A stretch of 64,000 nt of DNA from Listeria weihenstephanensis (GTDB taxonomy: Bacteria > Bacillota > Bacilli > Lactobacillales > Listeriaceae), in contig NZ_CP011102.1 in assembly GCF_003534205.1 (NCBI RefSeq), positions 635,001 to 699,000 of the forward strand. The letters are read 5' to 3'. Both the position numbers and the translations under genes were made by a program. Below the pieces are notes generated by a model. The model saw only the letters and a list, made by a program, of their open reading frames with translations, made no database searches and was not told where the DNA came from. How positions within the stretch are numbered: position 1 is the stretch's first letter; every line of letters starts with the position of its first letter. Below, piece by piece: positions 26,421-35,268 of the stretch.

Positions 26421-27590
26421 ATGAATCCGGTGACAGCTTTTACGATTATCATGCTTATTTGGACTATTGGTGATTTTGTGGCTAAGAAAACGAAGTCGCT
26501 TATTTCTTCTTTACTTGTGGCGGCGATTATTTTTATTGTCGGGTTTAAAACGAATCTATTTCCCGAAGATTTGTTGACTAGTTCGTCTTTACTGGCGCTG
26601 GGTCAGACGGTTATTGGCATGCTGATTGTTCACATAGGGACGATGATTAGTATTGATGAACTGAAAAAGCAGTGGAGAACGGTTCTTATCGGTGTTTCGG
26701 CTATACTCGGCATTATTGTTTTTCTTTTTACGATTGGTTCTTTATTTTTGGATCAAAACTTCATCATTTCGGCAATCGGGGCGATTAGTGGTACGACGGT
26801 TGCAGTTATCATTATTCAAGAAGCGGCTCTGGCATCTGGATTGGTGTTGGTTGCTGTTTTTGCTGTTTTGATTTCGGCTTTTCAGGGCTTGATTGGGTAT
26901 CCGCTGACGTCGGTTATTTTGCGGAAAGAGGCGCATCGTCTGCGGGGAGAATATCGGTCGGGCAAGTTGAAAGTGAAGGCGCCGGTCGAAAAAGAGACGA
27001 GTAAGGAACCGGGAACGATCTTGCCGCAAGCGTTTCAAACGACGGCGGGGACTTTGTTTGTAGTCGGTGCGGTGGTCATGTTGGCTGGGTTTATTGCTGA
27101 TATTACGAATGGGATTCTGAACCAATTTGTTGTGGCGTTGTTGCTCGGTATCTTACTTCGTGCATTTGGTATTCTGAAACCGAACATTTTGACTGGTATT
27201 GATGCGTATGGGCTGATGATGATTGGGATTCTGCTCATTATTTTTGGGCCGCTCGCTACGTCTTCTGTGGACGATTTAATTGCGCTGATTGGGCCTCTTT
27301 GTATCGCGTTTGCCATTGGGGTTACAGGAAGTGTCGTTTTTTCAGCTGTTTTGGGAAAACTTCTTGGGTATAGTATGGCGATGTCGATGGCGATTGGGTT
27401 AACAACGCTCTATGGTTTTCCTGGAACGATGATTTTGAGTCAGGAGGCCGCGAAAAGTGCTGGTGAAAACAAGGATGAAATCGCGGCGATTGAAGGCGAG
27501 ATATTACCGAAAATGATTGTTGCTGGTTTTTCGACGGTGACTATTTTGTCGGTGGTGGTTACGAGTGTTTTGGCGGGTTTTATACATTAG
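26421..27590 (+). CDS. Multi-pass membrane protein, possible solute/ion symporter
   Basis: About 389 residues with ten or more hydrophobic segments, two similar halves separated by a basic cytoplasmic loop (about 165-200, KLKVKAPVEKETSKEPG). Glycine-rich re-entrant-like stretches (GAISGTTVAVIIIQEAA; TTLYGFPGTMI) resemble those of GltS/2HCT-type symporters. I cannot name the substrate. ATG 26421 with GGGGGA upstream is chosen over the in-frame ATG 26403. No operon partner is evident. It marks the return to normal chromosome after the tRNA-Arg element. Confidence 0.65.
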   Translation: MNPVTAFTIIMLIWTIGDFVAKKTKSLISSLLVAAIIFIVGFKTNLFPEDLLTSSSLLALGQTVIGMLIVHIGTMISIDELKKQWRTVLIGVSAILGIIVFLFTIGSLFLDQNFIISAIGAISGTTVAVIIIQEAALASGLVLVAVFAVLISAFQGLIGYPLTSVILRKEAHRLRGEYRSGKLKVKAPVEKETSKEPGTILPQAFQTTAGTLFVVGAVVMLAGFIADITNGILNQFVVALLLGILLRAFGILKPNILTGIDAYGLMMIGILLIIFGPLATSSVDDLIALIGPLCIAFAIGVTGSVVFSAVLGKLLGYSMAMSMAIGLTTLYGFPGTMILSQEAAKSAGENKDEIAAIEGEILPKMIVAGFSTVTILSVVVTSVLAGFIH

Positions 27591-27667
27591 GTGGAGGTTT
27601 TACTCGGGTTTTTCTAAAACAGATATTGGCTTAACGCTGTTGTATTAAATACTATTAGTTAAAATTG

Positions 27668-27738
27668 AAACTGCTTGGTGTCAACGTTTTGGGAATTGTA
27701 AAAGGTTTTCAGAAGCCGTTGTTTCAGGCAGTTTTTTT
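27668..27738 (+). terminator. Weak, long-loop terminator-like hairpin
   Basis: AAACTGC (27668-27674) and GCAGTTT (27728-27734), followed by TTTT. The loop is 53 nt, so confidence is low. Confidence 0.4.
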
Positions 27739-27830
27739 GTGGCTAATATTGCTTACTTTAAATGATTTGAAAACGCTCGCATTTTTATTGCTTTTGCTGT
27801 AATCTTAATTTGACGGGAGGTGGTGGACAT

Positions 27831-28238
27831 ATGAATAAGAGAATCTGGGTAGTCATCATAATTTTATTTATTTGTGTAGGTGGGTATTTTGTGTACAAAT
27901 TAAGTTTTGGAAGTTCTAATTATAAATGGGATGGGCATAGTAAGGAGTGGAGCGCCAAGTTTGGTATATCAAGAAACTCGGCTAACGATATGTATTCAGG
28001 TACAGTAAATTGGTTTGGGGATTCAAGTGAGAAGAAAAGGATATATATCGATCGGATTGAGACTTTTTTCAATGGGGAGAAAATTGACTCATCGGAAATA
28101 AACCGTAAATATTATGATGGATTACCTTTTGCAGAATTTCAGCAAGATGTAGAGGGAGATACTAAAATAAAGATAGTCATTTTTGGCGAAATCGGTAAGA
28201 AGGAATTTTCTGAGGAGTTAACGTTGAGCAGAGATTGA
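27831..28238 (+). CDS. Hypothetical N-terminally anchored protein
   Basis: A 135-residue protein with one N-terminal hydrophobic helix (VVIIILFICVGGYFVY) after MNKRIW, then a polar extracellular part. The Cys in the helix does not fit a lipobox, so a signal anchor is more likely than a lipoprotein. GGGAGG lies 10 nt before ATG 27831. No known domain is recognised. Short gaps and common strand with uvsE do not by themselves imply shared function. Confidence 0.65.
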   Translation: MNKRIWVVIIILFICVGGYFVYKLSFGSSNYKWDGHSKEWSAKFGISRNSANDMYSGTVNWFGDSSEKKRIYIDRIETFFNGEKIDSSEINRKYYDGLPFAEFQQDVEGDTKIKIVIFGEIGKKEFSEELTLSRD

Positions 28239-28305
28239 TGAAAAAGCTTTTTACAAGAATAATCGTTGCTTTTTTGCTATGATGGATTGCGAAAGAGGTG
28301 GGAGC

Positions 28306-29172
28306 ATGAAATTAGGATATGCGTGTATTAATATGTCGATGCCTTCGAAGTTCAGGACTTGTAGATTGCGGACGGTCGAGGAGCAGGGGCTGGGCAAGGT
28401 GAAGGAGATTGCGGTACATAATTTGGCGGAGGTTATCCGGGTTTTGGAGTGGAATATCGAGCATGGGATTTTCTTTTTCCGGATGTCGAGTGATCTTATT
28501 CCTTTTGCGTCGCATCCGATTATGACGTGGGATTGGCAGCGTGATGCGGATATTCTGGCGTTGACGGCTGAGATTGGTCGGTTGCGGGAGCTTCATGATA
28601 TGCGGTTGTCGATGCATCCTGGGCAGTACACGATTATTAATTCGCCGCGCGCGGATGTTGTGGAGAAGGCGATTGCGGAGCTTACGTATCATCAGCAGTT
28701 GCTGGATTTGGTCGGGGGTACGGATATGATTTTGCATATTGGTGGTGCTTATGGGGATAAGAAAACGGCAAGTGAGCGCTTTATTCGGAAATATAACGGC
28801 TTATCAGAGGATATTAAGCGCTTATTGCGGTTGGAAAATGATGATAAGACGTATACGGCGAATGATGTTTTAGGAATCGCTCGGGCAACGGGTGCCACGG
28901 TTTGTTTTGATATCCATCATCATATTTGTAATCATGAGGAAAATGCGGATGTGGCGCAAATTGTGTCGGATGTCTTTAAAACGTGGGAAACGACGCCAAA
29001 AATGCATATTAGTTCTGGGAAAACGGGAAGTACGGATCGGTCGCATCATGATTTGATTCATAAGGAGGATTTTGATCGGTTGATCGGGTTGCTTGCTGGG
29101 CGTGATGCGGATATTATGTTTGAGGCGAAGCGTAAGGAGCAGTCGGTTTTGGCATTGAGGGAAGAGCTGTGA
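28306..29172 (+). CDS. uvsE: UV damage endonuclease UvsE/UVDE
   Basis: A 288-residue TIM-barrel metal-dependent endonuclease that nicks 5' of UV photoproducts and other lesions. Signatures are the N-terminal LGYACINMS, RMSSDLIPFASHP (about 66) and HPGQYTIINSP (about 104-114). Later metal ligands include HIGG, CFDIHHH and ISSGK. ATG 28306 is chosen with GAGGTGGGAG upstream; the frame extends to 28279 without a ribosome site. Length is normal for the family. Confidence 0.93.
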   Translation: MKLGYACINMSMPSKFRTCRLRTVEEQGLGKVKEIAVHNLAEVIRVLEWNIEHGIFFFRMSSDLIPFASHPIMTWDWQRDADILALTAEIGRLRELHDMRLSMHPGQYTIINSPRADVVEKAIAELTYHQQLLDLVGGTDMILHIGGAYGDKKTASERFIRKYNGLSEDIKRLLRLENDDKTYTANDVLGIARATGATVCFDIHHHICNHEENADVAQIVSDVFKTWETTPKMHISSGKTGSTDRSHHDLIHKEDFDRLIGLLAGRDADIMFEAKRKEQSVLALREEL

Positions 29173-29239
29173 ATAGAGGTTTACTGATAGGCTAAGTCGT
29201 GATAAAATGATGAGTAATGAGCGATGGAGGCGAGTTGCA

Positions 29240-29842
29240 ATGACGAAGAGGACGCGTGCGGAGGAATTGATTTTTACTCGAAATAAGATTTTAGCTACTG
29301 CTCGTGATCTATTCATGGAGAAGGGCTACAGGTCGGTTTCAACGCGTGATATTGCGGCGCGGTGCCAAATGACGCAGCCAGGGATTTACCATCATTTTAA
29401 GGATAAAGAAACGCTTTATGTTGAGGTTGTCAGGCAGTTGACGATTGAGATTCAGGCGGATATGATTCCGATTGAAAAGGCGAATAGTACGCCACAAGTT
29501 CAGTTGAAAGCGATGTTAATGATGCTGATCGAGAACCATCCGACGAATATTTTAATGATGATTCATGATATATTGAACGAGTTGAGCAAGGAAAATCAGT
29601 TTTTGATGTTTCAGCTTTGGCAAACGACTTATTTAGAGCCTTTTAATCGGGTTTTTAAGACGATTTCGGATCAAGGGATGTTGCGTGATGGAGTGACGAG
29701 TGAGACGGCGGCGCGTTATTGTTTGTCGACGATTAGTCCGATTTTTGCGAGTGATAGCCCGTTTCGCCAAGGTTCGATGTCGGACCGCTTGGATGAATTG
29801 ATTGATTTTATGATGTTTGGAATTTGTAAAAAAGAGGTATAA
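29240..29842 (+). CDS. TetR-family repressor
   Basis: A 200-residue regulator. The N-terminal HTH is seen at about 15-60 (ILATARDLFMEKGYRSVSTRDIAARCQMTQPGIYHHFKDKETLY). The C-terminal ligand domain is variable. GGAGGCGA lies before ATG 29240. The two palindromes just upstream of the following MMPL transporter gene are its likely operators, so it would control efflux in response to a ligand. Confidence 0.9.
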   Translation: MTKRTRAEELIFTRNKILATARDLFMEKGYRSVSTRDIAARCQMTQPGIYHHFKDKETLYVEVVRQLTIEIQADMIPIEKANSTPQVQLKAMLMMLIENHPTNILMMIHDILNELSKENQFLMFQLWQTTYLEPFNRVFKTISDQGMLRDGVTSETAARYCLSTISPIFASDSPFRQGSMSDRLDELIDFMMFGICKKEV

Positions 29843-29861
29843 TTAGAGTGTCTCTTTTTTT
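29828..29861 (+). terminator. Terminator at the tetR 3' end
   Basis: AAAAAAGAG pairs with CTCTTTTTT over a 15-nt loop. It overlaps the tetR stop codon and separates tetR from the MMPL gene. Confidence 0.7.
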
Positions 29862-29872
29862 ATAAATAAATA

Positions 29873-29912
29873 TTTATCGACCGATAAACGAAAATATTGA
29901 TCGACTGATAAG
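29873..29912. promoter_or_regulatory. Tandem palindromic TetR operators
   Basis: TTTATCGACCGATAAA (29873-29888) and TTGATCGACTGATAAG (29897-29912) share the core ATCGACYGATAA. Their centres are 24 bp apart, and they lie immediately upstream of the MMPL ribosome site. Confidence 0.82.
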
Positions 29913-29935
29913 TGAAAAATAAGGGGGAAGATGAG

Positions 29936-32140
29936 ATGAGTCATAATATTTTTGGTAAAATTGCGAACGCGGTTGGGGGTAAGCGGGGACGCTGGATAAC
30001 GCTGGCCGTTTGGATTTTGATCGTCATTGCGTTGCAGGTGTTTTTGCCGAAATCGGCGGATTATAAAGATGACGCGGCGCCTGATTTAGCGGCTTCGGAA
30101 CCTTCTGTTGTTGCGCAAAAAGTGATGGATCAGCAGTTTCCGAGTGGGGAAGGCACGCCAGCGCTCATTACGTGGTACCGGAGCACTGGGCTAACGAATA
30201 TGGATTTAGCGCAGATTCAGAAATTTTCTAAGGAGTTACAGCAAAACCCCGTGGACCATCAGAAAACGGTGGTTCCTTATGATAAAATGCCGTTACCTGT
30301 TGTAAAGCAGCAGGTTTCAAAGGATGGCACGACGTTTATTCAGACGGTTTTAATGGATTCGGCGGCGACTTCGGATGAACTGAAAACGAGTTTTGAGGAG
30401 TTGGAAAAAACGGCGAACGGAATTTTTGCGGATAAGCCGTTTGATCAGAAAGTGAGCAGCAAGGACACGTTGACGGCGCGCACGACAGGACCTGCGGGGA
30501 TTAGCGTGGATGCGACGGAGCTGTTTAGTGACGCGGATGTGTCGCTTCTGATTGGGACGGTCATGCTTGTTTTGATATTCCTACTCGTGATTTATCGATC
30601 GCCGATTTTGGCGTTTATTCCGCTGATCGCGGTTGGCTTTGCTTACTTAGCGGTGACGCCGATTATTGCGTTGCTCGGTAAGGAGGGCATTATTACGTAC
30701 GGGTCGCAAGGGCTTTCGATCATGACGGTGCTGTTATTTGGGGCTGGGACGGATTATTGTTTGTTCCTGATCGCTAGGTTCCGCAGTCAGCTTCATCATG
30801 ATACGAATCGCTACACGGCATTCAAAAAAGCTTTTAGTAACACGGCGGGGGCGATTGCGCTTAGCGGTTTCACGGTCATGGCGGCGTTACTTATTTTGCT
30901 CGTTGCCAAATACGGCTCGATTCATAATTTTGCGGTACCGTTTAGTTTATCGATTTTGATTATGATGATCTCCTCCTTGACGCTAGTTCCCGCGCTACTC
31001 GGCATTTTTGGTCGGGTTTCATTCTGGCCATTCGTACCGCGCACAGAGGAAATGGCGAAGGAACATGCTGCGAAAAAAGGCAAACCTGTGAAAGTACATC
31101 GGGAAAACCGTTTTTGGCACCGTGTTGGTGAAATTTCAGCACATCACCCGATCAAAACTTTCGTGATTACACTCTTGATTCTTGGTGGATGCGCTCTTTT
31201 TGCAACGCAGGTCAAGTACACGTATGACACGCTTTCGACGTTTCCTAAAGACATGCCATCGCGTGAGGGCTTCACTTTAATTAGCGATCATTTCGGTGCG
31301 GGCAAGCTAGCTCCGATGAACTTGATCGTGAAAACGGATGGTGAAAAAACGGATTTACGTACTAATTTACAGGAAACGGACGGTGTTGCGAGTGTTTCTG
31401 TAGGCATTCCGAGTGCGAAAAATCCTGACTATACGATGTTTACGATTGAGCTTGCCGATAACCCTTACAGCAATGCGGCGATGGACCGCGTTCCAGATAT
31501 TCGGGATACGGCAGAAACGACACTTAGTGACGCAGGGCTTTCAAAAGATAACGTCTGGATCGCTGGTCAAACGGCGACACAATATGATTCGCGGGCTGTG
31601 ACTAAGCAAGATGAAGAGTTGATTATTCCGCTCGTTATAGGCCTGATCGCATTGCTACTACTCGTTTACTTGCGTTCGGTAACAGCGATGGTTTACTTAG
31701 TAGCGACGGTATTGCTTTCCTTCTTCAGTGCACTAGGTCTTGGTTGGCTGATTATCCATTACGTCATGGGAGTTGAGGCGATTGCAGGGCTGATACCGAT
31801 TTATGCGTTCGTCTTTATCGTGGCGCTCGGTGAGGATTACAATATATTCATGATCTCAAGCATCTGGAAAAAGAGCCGGGAATTGCCACTACACGAGGCG
31901 ATTGCAGAAGGCGTAGGACAAACGGGTGGCGTGATTACATCGGCAGGTTTAATTTTGGCAGGGACATTCGCTGTTTTAACAACCCTTCCGATTCAACTAC
32001 TCGTCCAATTCGGCCTAATCACAGCAATCGGCGTACTACTGGACACGTTCATTGTTCGCCCGTTCTTAGTGCCCGCAATTACAATGCTTTTCGGCAAATG
32101 GGCATTCTGGCCAGGTAAAGGACACAACAAAGAAAGATAA
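29936..32140 (+). CDS. MMPL/RND-family membrane transporter
   Basis: A 734-residue export pump, 11-12 transmembrane segments, with two large extracellular loops after the first segment of each half. The paired MMPL motifs GTDYCLFLIARFRSQ (about 272-286) and GEDYNIFMISSIW (about 630) carry the proton-relay Asp-Tyr pairs. It likely moves lipids or hydrophobic drugs. ATG 29936 follows AAGGGGG (9 nt). Tandem operators in its leader point to repression by the adjacent TetR protein. Confidence 0.93.
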   Translation: MSHNIFGKIANAVGGKRGRWITLAVWILIVIALQVFLPKSADYKDDAAPDLAASEPSVVAQKVMDQQFPSGEGTPALITWYRSTGLTNMDLAQIQKFSKELQQNPVDHQKTVVPYDKMPLPVVKQQVSKDGTTFIQTVLMDSAATSDELKTSFEELEKTANGIFADKPFDQKVSSKDTLTARTTGPAGISVDATELFSDADVSLLIGTVMLVLIFLLVIYRSPILAFIPLIAVGFAYLAVTPIIALLGKEGIITYGSQGLSIMTVLLFGAGTDYCLFLIARFRSQLHHDTNRYTAFKKAFSNTAGAIALSGFTVMAALLILLVAKYGSIHNFAVPFSLSILIMMISSLTLVPALLGIFGRVSFWPFVPRTEEMAKEHAAKKGKPVKVHRENRFWHRVGEISAHHPIKTFVITLLILGGCALFATQVKYTYDTLSTFPKDMPSREGFTLISDHFGAGKLAPMNLIVKTDGEKTDLRTNLQETDGVASVSVGIPSAKNPDYTMFTIELADNPYSNAAMDRVPDIRDTAETTLSDAGLSKDNVWIAGQTATQYDSRAVTKQDEELIIPLVIGLIALLLLVYLRSVTAMVYLVATVLLSFFSALGLGWLIIHYVMGVEAIAGLIPIYAFVFIVALGEDYNIFMISSIWKKSRELPLHEAIAEGVGQTGGVITSAGLILAGTFAVLTTLPIQLLVQFGLITAIGVLLDTFIVRPFLVPAITMLFGKWAFWPGKGHNKER

Positions 32141-32146
32141 TAGGTG

Positions 32147-32196
32147 AAAACTTCCGATGTTATAAAGTATAGACTTTGTAGCATTGGAAGTTTTTT
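32147..32196 (+). terminator. Terminator after the MMPL gene
   Basis: AAAACTTCC-type stem with GGAAGTTTT and a T6 run. Confidence 0.8.
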
Positions 32197-32309
32197 AGTG
32201 ATAATGGATGAAAGCAGTTTTGTGATAGTTAAAATATATAAATAAATAAGTCTTGTTTCCCACCTCAAAAAGTATATAATAGAGATATCAAATGGGGGTG
32301 GGTGTAATG

Positions 32310-33239
32310 ATGAACATCGTGGATATGCATTGTGATGCGCTTTATAAACTGCAGGCGGGTGTTGGGAAAGTGATGTTCCAGGATTCAGAGCAACTGGACG
32401 TCAACTTTGAAAAGATGATTGCAGGCGGTATCAAAATGCAGGCTTTTGCGATTTTTCTGGACCCAACAACGCCTGTCGAACAAAAGTGGAAAAAAGCACT
32501 GGAGCAGGTGAACATTTATAGGCAACATGTTTTGCATCGGAATGGGGTTATTAAGCCGCTTAGACAATGGTCGGATGTGGATCGTGTGCCCGAAGAGAAG
32601 ATTGGGGCATTCCTTACGCTTGAGAGTGTGGAACCAATTGGCGCGGATTTGCGTAAATTGGATCAGATGCTGGATTATGGCGTGTTGTCTGTAGGGTTAA
32701 CTTGGAATAATGCGAATTTAGCAGCCGATGGTATTGAGGAATCGCGCGGTGCTGGTTTGACGGATTTCGGTAAAGCGATTGTGGCGAAATTAAATGACCG
32801 GAAAGTGTTTACTGATGTTTCTCATTTAAGCGAGAAGGCTTTCTGGGATGTGATGGAGCTCGCAGATTACCCGATTGCAAGCCATTCTAACGCAAAAGCG
32901 ATTTGTCCTCACCCTCGAAATTTATCGGATGAGCAGATTAAGGCGTTGCTTGAAAAAGATGCGATGATTCATGTTGTTTTCTATCCGTTATTCGTGAAGG
33001 AAACGGCGGACACGGTATATATGGATGATCTAATTGCGCATATTAAGCATATTTGTGATCTTGGTGGTGCTAAAAATATTGGTTTTGGTTCTGATTTTGA
33101 TGGAATTCCGTATCATATAGAAGGTTTGGAAGATTGTTCGAAATACCCAGACTTCATAACGGAGCTTAGAAAACACTTCACAGATCAGGAAGTCAAAGGC
33201 TTTTGCTACGATAATTTTATGAATCATATACCGAGATAA
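32310..33239 (+). CDS. Membrane dipeptidase (peptidase M19 family)
   Basis: About 309 residues, a zinc-dependent TIM-barrel dipeptidase. Metal ligands seen are H and D of DMHCDA near the N-terminus, the Glu of [10 protein letters not shown] (about 112) and the His residues of [15 protein letters not shown] (about 196-210). GFGSDFDGI follows (about 265-273). There is no signal peptide, so it is probably cytoplasmic, as in other Firmicutes. Starts 32307 and 32310 are adjacent; 32310 has the better spacing to GGGGGTGG. It could recycle D-amino-acid dipeptides; the natural substrate is not known. Confidence 0.9.
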   Translation: MNIVDMHCDALYKLQAGVGKVMFQDSEQLDVNFEKMIAGGIKMQAFAIFLDPTTPVEQKWKKALEQVNIYRQHVLHRNGVIKPLRQWSDVDRVPEEKIGAFLTLESVEPIGADLRKLDQMLDYGVLSVGLTWNNANLAADGIEESRGAGLTDFGKAIVAKLNDRKVFTDVSHLSEKAFWDVMELADYPIASHSNAKAICPHPRNLSDEQIKALLEKDAMIHVVFYPLFVKETADTVYMDDLIAHIKHICDLGGAKNIGFGSDFDGIPYHIEGLEDCSKYPDFITELRKHFTDQEVKGFCYDNFMNHIPR

Positions 33240-33246
33240 GACACAG

Positions 33247-33278
33247 ACACTTCCCAGAAAAATTGGGAGGTGTTTTTA
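33247..33278 (+). terminator. Terminator after the dipeptidase gene
   Basis: ACACTTCCCA pairs with TGGGAGGTGT, followed by TTTT. Confidence 0.85.
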
Positions 33279-33350
33279 ATTAGGTCTTATCGAGGTGGTT
33301 TTTGCGTGTTATAATAGAGGAGACGAGTACGAAATAGGAGGAGTTATCTC

Positions 33351-34703
33351 ATGAGACTAGAGTCTAATTTTGTCCAAAAGCAGCAGCAGGCACAATCGAT
33401 GAAGCTAATGATGACACAACAGTTGTCGCAATCGATCGCGATGTTGCAGTTTAATATGGAAGATTTGACGGCTTTTCTGGAAGATAAGGCGCTTGAGAAC
33501 CCTTTAATTGAGGTAGTTCCAGGCAGAGAAATGGCTCCGGATTACACGAGCACGATTCGCAAAAAAAATAATCTCGCAGGGTCAGACGATACGGATTGGC
33601 TGGAGCAGATTGCTGATACAACGATGACGCTCGCAGATACGCTGAAGGAACAGATGCAGTTTCTAGATATGACGAGCCAGCAGAAGTTAGCGTTGTTGTT
33701 TTTAATTGAAAGTTTGGATAAGAATGGTTATTTGCAGACGGATGTGGATGTTGTAGCGTCAGCGTTACTTATTTCTGAGGGCGACGTTTTGGAGATGTTA
33801 GAGACGCTTCAAGGCTTTGAGCCAGCTGGGGTGGGCGCGCGCGATGCGAAAGAGTGTATTTTGCTGCAGATTGAGCGGCATGAAGATGCACTGGACCATG
33901 CCTACGCGCTGATTCGTGATTATTTTGAGGACTTTGCGAATAAGCGTTGGAAGAAAATTGCGGATGGCATGGGAATCGGGATGGTGGATATTCAAGCGAT
34001 TTCTGATTTTATTGTGACGTTAAAGCCAAAACCGGGTGCGGAATTTGAGTCGGATCGGGTGCAGTATGTCGTGCCAGATTTGGTGGTGCAGCAGGTCGGT
34101 GATGAATTACAGGTCTCAGTGGCGAAACAATTTTTACCGCGAATGAAATTCCAAGAGGGCTATTTTCAAATGATGCAGGCGACGCAGGAAAAAGATGTGG
34201 CGGCATTTTTGAAAGAGAAGGCTGGCGAATTTGACTGGTTGAAAAAGGGCTTGGAGCAACGGGAAAGTACGATTGGCCGTGTTGGTGAGGCGATTGTGCG
34301 GCATCAGCGAGATTTCTTCTTGCATGAGGGTACGCATTTGCAACCGTTGACGTTGAAGGAAATCGCGGAGGAAATCGAGGTACACGAATCTACGGTGAGC
34401 AGGGCTGTGAATGGCAAATACATGGAAACTGCACAAGGCGTGTATGAATTGAAGTTCTTCTTTTCATCGAGCCTTGCGAAAAAAGCAAGCGAGGAATCGG
34501 ATGCTGGTGATGTTTCGAGCCAGAGTATCAAGAAGCTGATCCAGCAGCTTGTGAATGATGAGAATAAGTTGAAACCATTATCTGACCAAAAAATTGTCGA
34601 GATGCTGGATGATAAAGGTATTCAGGTGTCGCGACGTGCGATTGCAAAATATCGTGGGGAGTTGCAAATTCTATCCTCCTCCAAACGCAAACGGTTCGCT
34701 TAG
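33351..34703 (+). CDS. rpoN: RNA polymerase sigma-54 factor
   Basis: A 450-residue sigma factor of enhancer-dependent promoters. The Gln-rich region I (QKQQQAQSMKLMMTQQLS) is at the N-terminus. The core-binding domain occupies the middle, followed by the HTH (LKEIAEEIEVHESTVSRAV, about 343-361). The RpoN box SRRAIAKYR is at about 428-436. TAGGAGGAG precedes ATG 33351. In Listeria it governs certain PTS operons; none lie in this window. Confidence 0.95.
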   Translation: MRLESNFVQKQQQAQSMKLMMTQQLSQSIAMLQFNMEDLTAFLEDKALENPLIEVVPGREMAPDYTSTIRKKNNLAGSDDTDWLEQIADTTMTLADTLKEQMQFLDMTSQQKLALLFLIESLDKNGYLQTDVDVVASALLISEGDVLEMLETLQGFEPAGVGARDAKECILLQIERHEDALDHAYALIRDYFEDFANKRWKKIADGMGIGMVDIQAISDFIVTLKPKPGAEFESDRVQYVVPDLVVQQVGDELQVSVAKQFLPRMKFQEGYFQMMQATQEKDVAAFLKEKAGEFDWLKKGLEQRESTIGRVGEAIVRHQRDFFLHEGTHLQPLTLKEIAEEIEVHESTVSRAVNGKYMETAQGVYELKFFFSSSLAKKASEESDAGDVSSQSIKKLIQQLVNDENKLKPLSDQKIVEMLDDKGIQVSRRAIAKYRGELQILSSSKRKRFA

Positions 34704-34862
34704 AGGAACGAGAAATGATCATCTGCGTCGTTAAAGGCCGTGTTCTGATGCCTCTTGTACAGGTCTCGTACATTCCGCTTCGGTACGCGCCTTTGCCTAG
34801 CAGCCAATCAATTGTCGACCCTCCACGACGCAGCGCTACGGTCGGGATATAAAGAACACAAG
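34704..34862 (-). repeat. Dispersed structured intergenic repeat, copy A (minus orientation)
   Basis: The reverse complement carries GGCAAAG...GTACCGAAGCGGA..GTAC and further on TTTAACGACGCAGATGA. Both blocks are found in the same order at 38701-38880. GTAC at 34768 and 34783 frames a small palindromic hairpin. Confidence 0.6.
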
Positions 34863-35208
34863 ACTTTAGATCTGTTTGAAATGCTCATGTTTTAACATAA
34901 GTGTTTCGTGGAAAGTATAGAGTGTTGTATATAATATAGTAGGAACAGAGTGTTAAGTGTCTGTGAATATTTCTTTAATTTATACCTTAAGACTTGAATT
35001 ATGACCCAATCACTGGTAGAATAGCTGTTGTAGGGTAATGAAATAACAACTTGTTTTACAGCATGCGATTTTACGAAAAGAGATGGGTTAGTTTAGAAAC
35101 GATGAAGATGACTAGTATCGGAAATACAGTTGGTAGTGTGTTTCACAGGGATAGCAGTCATAATAAGTTTACTAGCAAAGACTTCGTTCTCTTGTTTTTT
35201 TAGTTTTA
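34863..35208 (+). other. Leader and promoter region of the cggR-gap operon
   Basis: No gene is seen. A good promoter TTGAAT (34994-34999) -17 bp- TAGAAT (35017-35022) would give a leader of about 240 nt before cggR. The rest shows no clear structure. Confidence 0.6.
34994..35022 (+). promoter_or_regulatory. Candidate sigma-A promoter of the cggR operon
   Basis: TTGAAT - 17 bp - TAGAAT. Confidence 0.6.
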
Positions 35209-35245
35209 TCGGGACATCTTATGACTAAGCGGGTCAAGAAGAGTC
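35209..35245. promoter_or_regulatory. Candidate CggR operator
   Basis: CGGGAC-N7-TGAC-N4-CGGGTC-N6-AGTC matches the B. subtilis CggR site (CGGGAC-N6-TGTC-N4 repeated) in layout, with one extra base in the first half. It ends 23 bp before the cggR start codon. Confidence 0.78.
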
Positions 35246-35268
35246 CAAGAAGGTTAGGAGACTTTGAA

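Noticed and set aside
35221-35268. Upstream ATG as the cggR start
   Set aside because: It lies inside the operator and has no ribosome site; ATG 35269 aligns with Bacillus CggR.
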